Part shown: piece by piece, positions 7,028 to 17,343 of the stretch | How the letters are laid out: every line of letters starts with the position of its first letter | Numbering within the stretch: the stretch's first letter is position 1 | Source of the DNA: Alphaproteobacteria bacterium | GTDB lineage: Bacteria > Myxococcota_A > UBA796 > CAJQPC01 | Assembly: GCA_020632795.1 (NCBI GenBank) | Contig: JACKEV010000018.1 | Location: 186,001 to 250,000, forward strand | DNA: 64,000 nt | Reading direction: 5' to 3' | The notes under the pieces: model-generated | Databases searched by the model: none | What the model saw: the letters and a program-made list of their open reading frames with translations, nothing else | Told to the model about the DNA's origin: nothing | Position numbers and translations under genes: made by a program

Positions 7028-10000
7028 ATGCTTCACCGCGCTGCCGCGCTACTCGTCGCCTGTTGGCTCGGCCCGGCCCATGCCAGCGACGCCGAAGGTC
7101 GCCTCGGCGCCCCCGAGGCCACGCCGCAGCTTGACCCCACCCCCGGCCTCTCCCGAGGCGCCTGGGTCGACGTCATCCCCATCGCGCTGCCCCCGGCCCC
7201 CAACGTCCCTGACCTCGCGCTCATCCTCGACCCCACCTTCCGCGACGGGCCCTTGGGCGCAGGCGCCCGCCTCGACGTCCCCACCATCACCCGCCGCTCG
7301 GCGACCGGCGGCGTCCCCGAGTCCGGCGATGTCCGCTTCCAGCTCGACGGCCAGGACCTCGTCCAGGTCGGCGGCTGGTATGAGCCTGAGACGTGGGACG
7401 GCTCCCGCTTCGACTACGACCTGGAGTCCAACACCTGGACCCGCCGACAAGACGGATGGCGATGGGTCTACGGAGAGTCGTCCACCGCTGGTGTCGACGC
7501 CACCGTGCTCATCGATGAGTCCGATGCTGAAACCCTGATGAACACGGCCCAATGGAAGCTCGCGCTGGTGGTCGACCCGTCAGGCAACACGGTCGTCTAC
7601 GACTACGTCTCGTTCACGAGCTGGCCCCTGCTCGACCGCATCACGTATGGCGATGGCCACGTCGAGATCCGCTTCGCCTACGAGGCCCGCCCCGACCCGC
7701 GCGCCGATCTCTCGTCGGGCCTGCTCCAGCTCCACGCAGACCGCTTGGACGAGGTCACCGTCGAGGTCGACGGCCACCTCTGGAGCCGCCACACCGTCGA
7801 GTACCAGGACGAGCCCGGTACGGACTGCTCGGGTCGGCTTGCCGGTAACGCCACCGTCTCCCGCGTCCGCCGCATCTGGCAGCACGGCGACGCGGGAGCG
7901 GCCAAGCCACTTCGCTGCGTCACCCCCCACACCGAGACCGACGACTGGTCCCCCGGCCTCGACCTCAGCGTCGAGCTGCCCCGCCCCTTCGGCAACGCCA
8001 CCGCAACCATCGACGGCCAGTGGACCCTTCCGATGGCCGTTTCGCTCAACGGCGACGCCCTGCCCGACCTCGTCGTCCTCGGCTTCCGCTGCAACGCACC
8101 ACCGCTCACCGCAGAGAGCCCCTGGAACCAGCCGACCCCGCCCTTCGGCTGCGCCGTCGACCATCAGGCGTATGTCAACACCGGCGGCTCCTTCGTCGCG
8201 GACCCGGCCTGGGCGTCCCTCCTGGAGCAGGAGATCGACGCCACCCTCGTCGAGACCCAGCGCGGTTTCGCCCTCGTTGACCTCGACGGCGACGGCCAGG
8301 ACGAGCTGCTCGTCAACTCCGGCTCGGGCGCGGAGGTGCTCCAAGGCCAGCAACGCCGCGCCTTGGGCCTCTCGACCTTCGCCCACGCCCAGCACGACGT
8401 CCTCCGCGACGGCACCTTCGTCGACGTCGACGGCGACGGCCTCGTCGACCTCGTCCTGCCGGCCGCCGGAGACGGCGTCCACTGGACCCACGCCGAGACC
8501 TGGTGGATCCCGAACACGGGTGTGGAGCCCTGGTTCGATCCTGCCGATGCTCGACCGATGGACGTCCCCTTGGAGCGCACGGGCATGTTCGGCTACGACG
8601 ACCGCCCCGCCGACTTCCTCGCCGCGCTGGCCACCTGTCCCAGCAGCGCGAACACAGTGCCCACCCACACGCTGGGCCCCCTGACCGACCGAGCCTACGC
8701 CGCTTCCCAGAGCCGCTTCACCGACCTCAACAACGACGGTCTCACCGACCTCGCCGTCGCGCTCTACGCCTGCTGGGAGGAGCAGACCGACGCCCAGGGC
8801 CACACCCGCGATGTTCCGGTGGAGACCTCTCTCTTCAGCCGCATCTTCTACGGTGACGGTCGAGGCGGCTTCGTGGACTCGGGGCTGTCCGCAGGCCGTC
8901 CTTTCATGGCCGAGGTCGACCTCTCCCACTACGGCTTCCTGCTGAACGGTGGCTGGTTCCACACCTTCCGCGAGCACTTCGCGGCGCTGGATCTGAACCG
9001 CAGCGGGACCGTCGAGCTGCTCCAGTTGGAGATCGGCGGCGGGGGTGCCGGGGGCGTGGTCATGGGTGGCTACGATCGCGGCCTCATCGATGGCTTTGGC
9101 CTTGTCGCCAGCGGCGGGGAGGACGTGCCCGTCGACTTCGACCCCGGCCTCAGCGCCATCGGCGGGCAGATGCCCTGGCCGGGCTCCACCGTGCTCGCGG
9201 ACTTCGACGGGGACGGATTCGCCGACCAGCTCGTCTTCGACCCTCAGCCTTCGGCCGGGCACCCTCCCGAGGACCTCGTCTTCGACTGGCAGGTGGAGCT
9301 TCGCCTCAGCACCCGCACCCAGCCCGAGGGCTGGCCGGTGGAGGTCCAAGGCCCCTGGGGTGGCACGACTTCGCTGAGCTGGGGCGCCTCCGCCCTCGAC
9401 AACCCCGATCTCCCCGACAACCTCATCGTCCTGGAGTCCGAGGACGGCGCCGACGGCCTCGTGACCTACCGCTACCAGCGCGGGGTGATGTGGGACCGGG
9501 AGTTCCAGGGCTTCGGGCTGGTCGAACGCACGAACGCGCGGGGTGCGCTCGAAGCCTTCTCCTTCGGCACCCTGCCGCACGTCGCTGGCCTGCCGATCTA
9601 CAGCGCGGCGTGGCGTACCGATGGAACGCTCGCGCGCGTCAGCGTCGCCTCCTACTACGAGGAGACCTCCTCCGGCTGGTTCTTCGACGCCTCACCGCCC
9701 TACTTCAACCCCCTCCAGCGGGCCTGCGAGGCTGAGGTGGGTCATGGCTGGACCGACGCCATGGGCAACCGGCGACAGTCGGTCACGGCCGACGACGTCA
9801 TCGCCGACTGCCTGGGCTGGAGCACGACGCCGCCGGGCGCCGAGGAGTGGATCGCCTCGCTGGGCTGGTATCTCGACCCGCCCGAGGACGAACCCAGCGC
9901 CGACGTTCTTGTCCCGGCTGACGAGCGCCCCGCCTTCATCGCCCTCTCCGGCCTGGCCGACCGGGCGCCAGGGCCGCCCGTGGTCCCGGTTGCCGGTGAA

Positions 10001-13000
10001 CCCTCCTCGACGCCCGTCACGCTGGACACGCCGCTCCCGGACGTCGCCCCCGACTTCGTCGGCACCCACCCCTCCATCCCCTGGCCCGAGGCCACCGACC
10101 CCACCGAGGTCGACCTCCGCATCACCACCTGGGCCTACGACGCCGACCACCAGCTCACCCGCCGCTCGGACTGGCGTGACCCCGACATCCCCGACGACGA
10201 CCTCTTCACCGACCTCTCCTGGGGCCCCTTCGACACCACGGCCTGGGGCGCCCGCGCGCTGGGTTGGAGCGTCTCCGACGCCCGGACCACCTACGAGAGC
10301 GTCACCCGCTCCCGCTTCGTCGCCTTCGATCTGCCGGAAGAGGAGGAGGTCTGCGGCACCGGCACCCGCTGCCTGAGCACCACGACGAGCTACGACGCCC
10401 ACGGCCAGATCGTCGCTGTTGCCCACCCTGACGGCACTTCGGAAGCCTGGTCACGGGAGTGGTGTGGCCTCGCCACCCGCTACACCGATCCCGTCGGTCG
10501 AGTCCGCACCGCGACCCCCGACGCCCTCTGCCGCCCCGAGGTGGAGACCTGGGAGGGCGTCGAGACCATCACCGCCTACGACGCCTTCAACCGGGCCCAC
10601 GTCGTCACCACGACCGTCCCCAACGACGACGGCGCCGTCACGACCCTGGAGACCTCGACCACCTACGACGACGACCCGGCCACCACCGGACCGCGCGAGA
10701 CGACCCTCTCCAACGACGGCCGCTTGGAGCGGCTGTGGCTCGACGGTTTCGGTCGCCCGACCCTCACCTCCGTGTGCGAGGACGCAGGCGGCGCCTGCCT
10801 CGACGAGATCCGCCAGTGGACGGGCTACGGCAGCGACGGCCTCCCCATGGTCGTCAGCGCCCCCTACGGCACCGACGGCGGCCCGGCCATCGCCGAGACC
10901 CTGACCCGAGATGGTCTCGGTCGAATTGTTGCAGTGCAGCATGCGGCCCACGAGACGACGCTGCGCTGGCTCACCACCCGAGTCGAGCACCACCCCGGCC
11001 ACCGCCTCGTCGTCGACCCCCTCGGCCGCGAGCACGAGGTCATCACCGACACCCTCGGCGGGGAGCGCTGGCTTGAAGGCCGCTTGCGCTCGGCGTGGGA
11101 GGTCGACGCTTACGGCCGCACCCTCTGGACCGAGGACCCCGAGGGCATCACCGACTACGGCTACGACGACCTCCACCGCCTCAACGCTGCCCAGCTTCGC
11201 GCCACCACGAGCTGCCTGCCCGCCACCGGCACCGCGCTGACGACCTGCACCCGCGCCTGGTCCTGGGACCACGATCCGATGGGCCGGGTCCTCCGCGCCG
11301 AGCAGCCCGACGGCGTCGCCGAGGTCTACACCTGGGACGGTGTCGGCCGGCTCACCAGCTTGGTCCTCCATGACGGCACGCTCACGACCCTCGAATCGAG
11401 GGTCTGGACCGACGCGACCTCGTCATCGTTCCCCCGCGTCGCGATCACCGATGAGCACGGCAACGTGAGCGTCGAGACCACTGACGCCCTCGGCCGCCCC
11501 CAGCGCCTCGAAGACCTCTCCGGCGTCACCACCTGGGCCTTTGGCGACGATGTCGAGCCCATCGGCCTCATCGACGTCAACGGCCGTGCGGTGGCCTTCG
11601 AACACGACGTCCACGGCCGCCGCACCGGCGTCGCCCGGGGTGGGGTGTGGGTGGAGCAGGTCGCCTACACCGCCCAAGGTCAGCCCTTCGAGATCGTCGA
11701 CGGCGACGGCGTCATCCGCTTCATCGACCACACCCTCACCGGCCTGCCCGCCGAGGTCAGCCAGGGTCCCTGGACCTTGAACGCCTGGACCTACGACGAC
11801 GCAGGGCGGATCATCGAGCAGACCACAGAGGGCGTCACCGAGTCGCTTGTGTGGGACCCCTGGGATCGCGTCGCTGAGCGCGAGGTCGCTGGAGTCTGGG
11901 GCGAGGTCTACGCCTGGACGGCCGCTGATCGCCTCGCCAGCGTCACCGCCTGGCCCGTCCACAGCGGCACCGGCACAACGCGCTTCACCCACGACGCCTG
12001 GGGCGAGCTGCGCGAGATCCTCCAGCCCGATGGCGGCCTGGAGCACCGTGACGTCGACGTCCTGGGCCGCCTTCGCCGCCACACCGACGCCGAGGGCGCC
12101 GAGTCCCTCTGGCGCTACGACCCCCGAGGTCGCGAGCGCTTCCATCAAGACGCCCAAGGCGCGAGCTGGTCCACCCGCTACGCCAGCGCCAACGGCTTCG
12201 CCGAGACCACCGTCACCGACGCCGTCGGCGCGACCACGACCACCTGGCACGACAGCCTCGGCCGCCTCGTCGCTGAGGTCCAACCGGACGGCACCACCCA
12301 GCGCTTCCTCTACGACGGCGCCGACCTCTGGCAGCGCCAGCACCTCGACGCCACCGGCTCTGTCCTCGCCCGCGAGGTCACCGACTTCGACAGCGCCGGC
12401 CGCCCCGTCACCGTCTGGGGCTGGTTCGATGATCCCGTCTGGCAGCCCACCGATCTCCCCGGCCTGAGCGACTACGTCGTCGACCTGACCTGGACCACCG
12501 CCGGTCGCATCGACACCCTCGCCACCCCCGACGAGACGACGCAGTTCGACTACGACCACGGCTTCCTCTCCGAAGAGCGCTGGGGATCCGGCGCCCAGAC
12601 CCGCCGTATCCACCGCGAAGATGCCGCCCCCTGGGTCACCCGAGAGGAGCGCATCGGCAGCGGCGGGGGCTGGCGCCAGACCACGCTGCACCGCGACGCC
12701 GCCGGACGAATCATCGCCCAGGAGGTCGACGACGGCGACGTCCTCGTCTCCGAAGTCATGAACCTAGACGCCTGGGGCAACCCGGCGACCACGCGCAGCG
12801 CGCTCAACGGCCTCATCCTGGCGAGCGAGACCTGGACCTACGACGCCGCCGGCCGCCCTCACCAGAGACAGAGCGTCGTCGCCGGCCACGCCTCGACCAC
12901 GGACTGGGAGTCGTTCCGCAACGGGCACTTACGCCGCGTGGTCACCCCGGCCGGGCGGGGCATCGACTACGACCGACGTCTCTCTGGAGGCGCCTTCACC

Positions 13001-15121
13001 CTCGACCAGGTCGAGCTGGACGGCGCCGTCGTCGCCCGCTTCCCCGGCCGGGATGCGATGGCGCGGGCCACCGACGTCCAGACCCCCGACACCTCCCTCG
13101 CCATCACCTATGACCTGATGGGCCGCGTCGAGGACATCGACGCCCAGGGTTCATGGGGAAGGTCAACCTGGTCCGGCGTCTTCGACGACCGAGGCCGGCT
13201 CACCGACGAGATCCGCTTCGACAGCGCCGTGGGTGGCTGGACGAACACCTACGCCTACGCCGAGCCCGGTTGGCTCGTCGACGAGGTCCGGGGCCTCACC
13301 GGAGAGGCCCTTCACTACGAGCTGGACGCCGCCGGTCGGCGCACCGAGGTCCTGCGGGACGGCGCGCTCGAACAGGAGGTCTCCTGGCAGGGCTCGCTGC
13401 CCTCGGCCGTCGACAGCGCGACCCTCTACGATGACGATCTGGACGGCATCACGGAAGACCACCGTGCGCTGTACTACGAGCGCTTCCCGGACGGATCGCT
13501 CTCCGGGATCGGGGATGGGCAGGGCCTGCTCTACAGCTTCGTGCGGGACGCTTCAGGCCGAGTCGTCTCGATGGATGAGGGCGGCGCCCAGCCTCGCCGG
13601 ACGGCGTGGCGCCTCGGCGGGCGATGGCCGCTGGAGGTCGCCCAGAGCGACGGGACCGACCGCAGCTATGTGGTCGCCGAGGGCCTCTTGCTGGGTGCCT
13701 TCGACGGGCAGTGGCGAACCCTGGTCACCGATCCACGAGGGAGTGTGCTACGCACGGGCTCCAGCGTGGTCGCCCCCAATGCCTTCGGTGGGGGCCTCGG
13801 CCCCGTCGCGGACGACGAGCGCTTCCTCTTTGCTGGGCTGGAGGTGCTGCCCGACGCGCCGGGGGTGCTGCTGGCGCGGCACCGAGCGTACGACGCCGAC
13901 GCCGGCCACTTCCTGAGCACCGATCCCAAGGGCCTCGCGGGTGGCCTGCACCGCTTCCGCTACGCGGAGGGCGACCCGCTGCGGTACGTCGATCCCCTTG
14001 GCTTCACGGCCGAGCGCAAGGAGCGCCGCAAGCAGCGACGCAAGGAGCGGCGGGCGAAGCGCTCGGAGCGGCGCAACCAAGGTGTCTACGCGGTGTGGCG
14101 AGGAAGCAGCGAGGTCGACCCGAGCCGTGCCGGCCGTCCTGGGCGACGAGGCCCGGTCGAGGAGGCGACGAACCCCTACGCCGAGACGCCCGGGTGGGCG
14201 ACGCGCAGGACCTTCCGCTCCCGGCTCCGGGCCTCGTTCGCCCACTGGCGGACCGGCACGGTCTGGGACGGCGAGCTGGGCTGGATGCCGGATCTGAGCA
14301 CGGACACCGGAGCCAGGTGGCTTCGCGGGGCCTGGGACGCGCTCCGATCGCCCCGAGAGGCCCACCTCGGCTACGGCCACCAGCTCTCCAGCGATCTGGC
14401 CCTCGGCACCCTCGACCCCATGATCGAGCACCACCGCCAGACCTCGACTGACCCGTTCTGGTACGACGGCGGCCGGGTGTGGGGCCGCATGGTGTCCACC
14501 GGCTACGCGATGTGGGAGATGCAGCAGGGCGCCAACCTGATGTGGACCGGCGGCGAGGCCCTGCTCACCGTGCCGGTGACCGGACCGGCCGGGGCTGGGG
14601 CTGGAACGGCGGCGACGGGGTTGGGCGGCGGCTTGCTGGCGCATGGCGGCAGCGTCGTGATCAATAACGTCGACCCGGACCGGACCATCGGGTGGCAGGT
14701 GCTCAGCGAGGGGCCGGGGGGGACGCCGCCGTCAGCGGACGGGCCGGGGAGGTGGGTCGCCAAGCCCGAGGGGATGTCGCCCCGAGCGCGCAAGTACCAG
14801 GGGCAGGTCACGGGAGCGCCCGAAGGGTGGACCTACAAGGTCGATGACGTCGAGTTCGATGGCTTCAAGGACGGCGTCCTCATCGAAGCGAAGGGACCGG
14901 GGTACAAGGGGTTCATCGACAAGGGAGGTAAGGGTTGGAGGGACTGGTTCACGAAGGGCGAGGACACGATTACGCAGATGATCCGCCAGTCGGAGGCCGC
15001 TGGTCGTACTCCGGTTCATTGGCATGTCGCTGAGAAGGACTTCGCAGATTTCCTCCGCCAGCGGGCGGTTGATGAAGGGCTGGACAACGTCACCATTGTC
15101 TGGACCGCGCCGGGACTGTAG
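7028..15121 (+). CDS. Giant SpvB/RHS polymorphic toxin with restriction-endonuclease-fold tip
   Basis: This 2,697-residue secreted protein has the following parts in order: a signal peptide (about 1-20); an SpvB/VCBS-like region with FG-GAP motifs such as DLDGDGQDELL (about 414), DVDGDGLVDLV (about 462), DLNNDGLTDLA (about 561) and DFDGDGFADQL (about 722); a long array of YD/RHS repeats (about 1100-2180); and the RHS core hallmark HFLSTDPKGLAGG with YVDPLG (about 2295-2325). After a variable linker, the C-terminal domain (about 2580-2697) has YQGQVTGAPEGWTYKV, then FDGF and LIEAKG, matching the Tox-REase-5 nuclease pattern with a D-x(n)-E-x-K-like active site. The RHS shell would hold the nuclease until delivery. 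The delivery route is not encoded nearby. The next gene is its likely immunity protein. Confidence 0.85.
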   Translation: MLHRAAALLVACWLGPAHASDAEGRLGAPEATPQLDPTPGLSRGAWVDVIPIALPPAPNVPDLALILDPTFRDGPLGAGARLDVPTITRRSATGGVPESGDVRFQLDGQDLVQVGGWYEPETWDGSRFDYDLESNTWTRRQDGWRWVYGESSTAGVDATVLIDESDAETLMNTAQWKLALVVDPSGNTVVYDYVSFTSWPLLDRITYGDGHVEIRFAYEARPDPRADLSSGLLQLHADRLDEVTVEVDGHLWSRHTVEYQDEPGTDCSGRLAGNATVSRVRRIWQHGDAGAAKPLRCVTPHTETDDWSPGLDLSVELPRPFGNATATIDGQWTLPMAVSLNGDALPDLVVLGFRCNAPPLTAESPWNQPTPPFGCAVDHQAYVNTGGSFVADPAWASLLEQEIDATLVETQRGFALVDLDGDGQDELLVNSGSGAEVLQGQQRRALGLSTFAHAQHDVLRDGTFVDVDGDGLVDLVLPAAGDGVHWTHAETWWIPNTGVEPWFDPADARPMDVPLERTGMFGYDDRPADFLAALATCPSSANTVPTHTLGPLTDRAYAASQSRFTDLNNDGLTDLAVALYACWEEQTDAQGHTRDVPVETSLFSRIFYGDGRGGFVDSGLSAGRPFMAEVDLSHYGFLLNGGWFHTFREHFAALDLNRSGTVELLQLEIGGGGAGGVVMGGYDRGLIDGFGLVASGGEDVPVDFDPGLSAIGGQMPWPGSTVLADFDGDGFADQLVFDPQPSAGHPPEDLVFDWQVELRLSTRTQPEGWPVEVQGPWGGTTSLSWGASALDNPDLPDNLIVLESEDGADGLVTYRYQRGVMWDREFQGFGLVERTNARGALEAFSFGTLPHVAGLPIYSAAWRTDGTLARVSVASYYEETSSGWFFDASPPYFNPLQRACEAEVGHGWTDAMGNRRQSVTADDVIADCLGWSTTPPGAEEWIASLGWYLDPPEDEPSADVLVPADERPAFIALSGLADRAPGPPVVPVAGEPSSTPVTLDTPLPDVAPDFVGTHPSIPWPEATDPTEVDLRITTWAYDADHQLTRRSDWRDPDIPDDDLFTDLSWGPFDTTAWGARALGWSVSDARTTYESVTRSRFVAFDLPEEEEVCGTGTRCLSTTTSYDAHGQIVAVAHPDGTSEAWSREWCGLATRYTDPVGRVRTATPDALCRPEVETWEGVETITAYDAFNRAHVVTTTVPNDDGAVTTLETSTTYDDDPATTGPRETTLSNDGRLERLWLDGFGRPTLTSVCEDAGGACLDEIRQWTGYGSDGLPMVVSAPYGTDGGPAIAETLTRDGLGRIVAVQHAAHETTLRWLTTRVEHHPGHRLVVDPLGREHEVITDTLGGERWLEGRLRSAWEVDAYGRTLWTEDPEGITDYGYDDLHRLNAAQLRATTSCLPATGTALTTCTRAWSWDHDPMGRVLRAEQPDGVAEVYTWDGVGRLTSLVLHDGTLTTLESRVWTDATSSSFPRVAITDEHGNVSVETTDALGRPQRLEDLSGVTTWAFGDDVEPIGLIDVNGRAVAFEHDVHGRRTGVARGGVWVEQVAYTAQGQPFEIVDGDGVIRFIDHTLTGLPAEVSQGPWTLNAWTYDDAGRIIEQTTEGVTESLVWDPWDRVAEREVAGVWGEVYAWTAADRLASVTAWPVHSGTGTTRFTHDAWGELREILQPDGGLEHRDVDVLGRLRRHTDAEGAESLWRYDPRGRERFHQDAQGASWSTRYASANGFAETTVTDAVGATTTTWHDSLGRLVAEVQPDGTTQRFLYDGADLWQRQHLDATGSVLAREVTDFDSAGRPVTVWGWFDDPVWQPTDLPGLSDYVVDLTWTTAGRIDTLATPDETTQFDYDHGFLSEERWGSGAQTRRIHREDAAPWVTREERIGSGGGWRQTTLHRDAAGRIIAQEVDDGDVLVSEVMNLDAWGNPATTRSALNGLILASETWTYDAAGRPHQRQSVVAGHASTTDWESFRNGHLRRVVTPAGRGIDYDRRLSGGAFTLDQVELDGAVVARFPGRDAMARATDVQTPDTSLAITYDLMGRVEDIDAQGSWGRSTWSGVFDDRGRLTDEIRFDSAVGGWTNTYAYAEPGWLVDEVRGLTGEALHYELDAAGRRTEVLRDGALEQEVSWQGSLPSAVDSATLYDDDLDGITEDHRALYYERFPDGSLSGIGDGQGLLYSFVRDASGRVVSMDEGGAQPRRTAWRLGGRWPLEVAQSDGTDRSYVVAEGLLLGAFDGQWRTLVTDPRGSVLRTGSSVVAPNAFGGGLGPVADDERFLFAGLEVLPDAPGVLLARHRAYDADAGHFLSTDPKGLAGGLHRFRYAEGDPLRYVDPLGFTAERKERRKQRRKERRAKRSERRNQGVYAVWRGSSEVDPSRAGRPGRRGPVEEATNPYAETPGWATRRTFRSRLRASFAHWRTGTVWDGELGWMPDLSTDTGARWLRGAWDALRSPREAHLGYGHQLSSDLALGTLDPMIEHHRQTSTDPFWYDGGRVWGRMVSTGYAMWEMQQGANLMWTGGEALLTVPVTGPAGAGAGTAATGLGGGLLAHGGSVVINNVDPDRTIGWQVLSEGPGGTPPSADGPGRWVAKPEGMSPRARKYQGQVTGAPEGWTYKVDDVEFDGFKDGVLIEAKGPGYKGFIDKGGKGWRDWFTKGEDTITQMIRQSEAAGRTPVHWHVAEKDFADFLRQRAVDEGLDNVTIVWTAPGL

Positions 15122-15130
15122 GAGGAACGG

Positions 15131-15844
15131 ATGTCGAACTTGAAGGTCATCGGCCGGTGGGGTCCACGCCAAGAGGATCTGGGCGCATGTGCGGAGCGTG
15201 CCGCCCATCTGCTTCGACGTCTCCAACCCCTCCATCCGGCCTACGCCTGCTGGTACGAGAAGGGAATGAGCCGCAGCCAGGCCATGGAACACCCGATTGA
15301 AGAGTTCACGGGTGAACGGCTGCGGCCGCTCCTGGCCAAGAGGAAAGGGCAGGGGGTAGACAAATTGAATCCTTATGGATTCACAGGTGGAGCATGGAAC
15401 GGGGCTACTTCTGACGACGAGTCGGTCAGCTTCTCAAGTCGCGCGGGAGCGACGGGGAAGCGCTTCATCTGGAACAGCGTTGAGGTCAGGCTCCCAGACG
15501 AGTGCGTCTCCGAGCCGATCACCACACCTGACGGCATCAAGCCCGTCCTCGCCGCGGTTATCGCAGCCTATGAACCAGACTGGGGCGCGGTCACCAATCT
15601 CCTTCTCTCCGACGCCAACCACGACCTCCGCCTCAAGCAGAAGGGCTACCCCGGCTGGATGACCTGGCTCCGAGGCCCCGTCCTCCCCGTCGACGGCCTG
15701 GGCGACGACGCCACCGTCGAGCCCTTCGAAGGCGGCGCCCTCATCACCCTCGGCCAGCGCCCGATGCACCACGACAACCCCGAGGACATCGCCCGCATCC
15801 GAGACGCTTGGCTCAAGCTCCGCGAGGCCGGCTACCCCCTTTGA
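15131..15844 (+). CDS. Immunity protein, Imm52-like
   Basis: This 237-residue protein starts 9 bp after the toxin stop with an AGGAGG-type ribosome site (GGAGGAACGG). The WNG motif in GGAWNGA (about 82-90) and the Trp-rich segment YPGWMTWLRG (about 175) resemble immunity protein 52, a family known from genes directly downstream of Tox-REase-5 toxins. It should bind and block the toxin tip in the cytoplasm. The identification rests on motif and position; if the family name is wrong, the immunity role from context still stands. Confidence 0.7.
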   Translation: MSNLKVIGRWGPRQEDLGACAERAAHLLRRLQPLHPAYACWYEKGMSRSQAMEHPIEEFTGERLRPLLAKRKGQGVDKLNPYGFTGGAWNGATSDDESVSFSSRAGATGKRFIWNSVEVRLPDECVSEPITTPDGIKPVLAAVIAAYEPDWGAVTNLLLSDANHDLRLKQKGYPGWMTWLRGPVLPVDGLGDDATVEPFEGGALITLGQRPMHHDNPEDIARIRDAWLKLREAGYPL

Positions 15845-15871
15845 GACCCCAGAGGTCGTCGAGGCTCACAG

Positions 15872-15965
15872 CCACCACGCCTCCTCGTCCGCCACCGCAC
15901 TTTCGCGCTCACCACCGCGCTTCCGCGCTCACCACCGCAGCCACCGCACCGCCACCGCAGGTTCA
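15872..15965. repeat. CACCGC-rich degenerate tandem repeats
   Basis: Between the immunity gene and the convergent repressor gene, the unit CGCTCACCACCGC occurs twice (about 15906-15948), flanked by several shorter CCACCGC units. It is low-complexity DNA, perhaps from replication slippage. No coding function is seen, and there is no classical hairpin-plus-T-run terminator. Confidence 0.5.
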
Positions 15966-15991
15966 GTCAAGCGCGGTGGCGTCGCGAAAGC

Positions 15992-16465
15992 TCACAGGCG
16001 GTCCCGATAGGCCGGATCCCAGAGCTGGAGGACCAGCTCGTCCAGCTCCGCGCCGCGCACGTAGCGCTCCGGGTTCCGGATGAGCCGCTCGGTCTTCCAG
16101 ATGAGCCGGTAGCCCTCGTCCTCCAGCTCGTCGGCGATCAGGTCGCCGAGGTGGAACAGCTCCCAGGACGCCCACCCGATGGCGTGGTCCGGCCCGCGTC
16201 GAGCCTCTGCGACCTCCGTGAGCACCCCCGCGATGGCGTCGATCTGGTCCCAGGTGATGGAAACGTCTCCGCGCTCGACCTTGCTGACCAGCCCCTGCGG
16301 CCAGTCCAGCGCGCGAGCGAACGCCCTCTGGCTCAGACCCCAACGACGGCGCAGGTGTGCCACGATCCGGCCCATCAGCTCGTTGACCAAAATCAAGGGA
16401 GGACGGTCATCCTTGGCTGGGGGGTGGCGGCGGAAGCGAGGTGGACGATCTCTTTTTCGAGGCAT
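15992..16465 (-). CDS. XRE-family repressor, cassette copy 1
   Basis: This 157-residue protein opens MPRKRDRPPRF. A Cro/C1-type helix-turn-helix lies near residues 44-66 (LSQRAFARALDWPQG then SKVERG). The C-terminal domain has GYRLIWKTERL and RNPERYVRG, which align with GYAFVWSTGRL and PKPEQLLRG in the second copy at 18932. The two proteins are therefore diverged paralogues with a shared, unusual C-terminal domain. The gene diverges from the family A gene with about 47 bp between starts and probably represses it and itself (inference). No good ribosome site precedes the ATG; the mRNA may be leaderless. Confidence 0.75.
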   Translation of the reverse strand: MPRKRDRPPRFRRHPPAKDDRPPLILVNELMGRIVAHLRRRWGLSQRAFARALDWPQGLVSKVERGDVSITWDQIDAIAGVLTEVAEARRGPDHAIGWASWELFHLGDLIADELEDEGYRLIWKTERLIRNPERYVRGAELDELVLQLWDPAYRDRL

Positions 16466-16512
16466 TTGACTACAAAGTGTGTTCTATTGGTGTTGAAGAC
16501 ATCGAGGTCTCT

Positions 16513-17343
16513 ATGCCGCTATCCGTTCAACGCGCCGTCGCAACCTCTGAGCCGCCCACCATCCTTGGCCTCGACCGGGCTCGTCGCCTGTTCTGGGCGC
16601 AGCGCCCGCCCGAGGCAGACCACATCACCGCCACCCTCGTCGACGCCGGCCGTCGTGAGACCACCGTGGCGAGGACTGCGCCGCTGCGGCCTGACGCGCT
16701 GCTCGCCTGGGCGCGTAGCGTCGTCGAGGCCCACCTCCAGCCCGGCGACGGTCAGGCGCTCCGCTTGCGGGTCTGGGCAGCCGGGGGCAGCGCGCTTGGC
16801 AGCGTGACGCTCCGTCTGGCCAAAGCGTCTCGTCGCGGACGGGGAGCGCGTTCGGCGACCCGACGCCACCACGAACCCACTGCCCACCAAGGAGAGGGGT
16901 TGGCTTCCCTCCTGTCCGCGCAACACACCCACGGCGCCGCGGTCGCCCGTCCGCACGAGCAGAACGCCGAGCTGGAGCGGCTCCGTGCGATCGCTCGGCG
17001 ACATCCCCGGACGCGCAAGCGGCTCCAAGAGGCCCGTGAGCGTATCGCCGTACTCACCGCCAGCGAGGCCCAACATCAAGCCGCAGCCGCCCAGGCGCGC
17101 GTCGATCAGGAGAAGATCCAGGCCCGGGTTGAGACGCTGACCGAGCGCCTGGCCCGCGCCGAGGCGGAACGAGACGCCGCGCGCGACGAGGCCGCGCGCA
17201 ATGAGGAGCTGTGCCTCGCCGCCATCGCCCAGCGGGATGAGGCCATCGGGCGCCACAACAAGCTGGACGCGGACTTCGCCGAGTTCATCGCGGACGCCAC
17301 AGAGCACCTTCGAAGGTCCAGCGCCTTCCTGGATGACGAGTGA
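16513..17343 (+). CDS. Family A protein, cassette copy 1: alpha/beta domain plus long coiled coil
   Basis: The start is placed at the ATG at 16513. An in-frame GTG at 16441 would overlap the divergent repressor's coding region. The N-terminal domain (about 1-90) carries RRETTVAR, a helix AWARSVVEAH and the strand LRLRVWAAGG, matching NRETTVAR and RFRVYAPGG in the copy at 19444. After a basic linker comes a long Ala/Glu/Arg-rich coiled coil (about 150-265). The family is not recognised. It may be structural, or an adaptor that oligomerises through the coiled coil. The stop overlaps the next start as TGATG. Confidence 0.65.
   Translation: MPLSVQRAVATSEPPTILGLDRARRLFWAQRPPEADHITATLVDAGRRETTVARTAPLRPDALLAWARSVVEAHLQPGDGQALRLRVWAAGGSALGSVTLRLAKASRRGRGARSATRRHHEPTAHQGEGLASLLSAQHTHGAAVARPHEQNAELERLRAIARRHPRTRKRLQEARERIAVLTASEAQHQAAAAQARVDQEKIQARVETLTERLARAEAERDAARDEAARNEELCLAAIAQRDEAIGRHNKLDADFAEFIADATEHLRRSSAFLDDE

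Noticed and set aside
15872..15965. Possible CRISPR array
   Set aside because: The repeats are short, irregular CACCGC units without unique spacers of constant length, and there are no cas genes.
16441..16512. GTG start at 16441 for the family A gene of cassette 1
   Set aside because: It would overlap the N-terminal coding region of the divergent repressor, and the extra residues have no match in the sister copy; the ATG at 16513 fits better.
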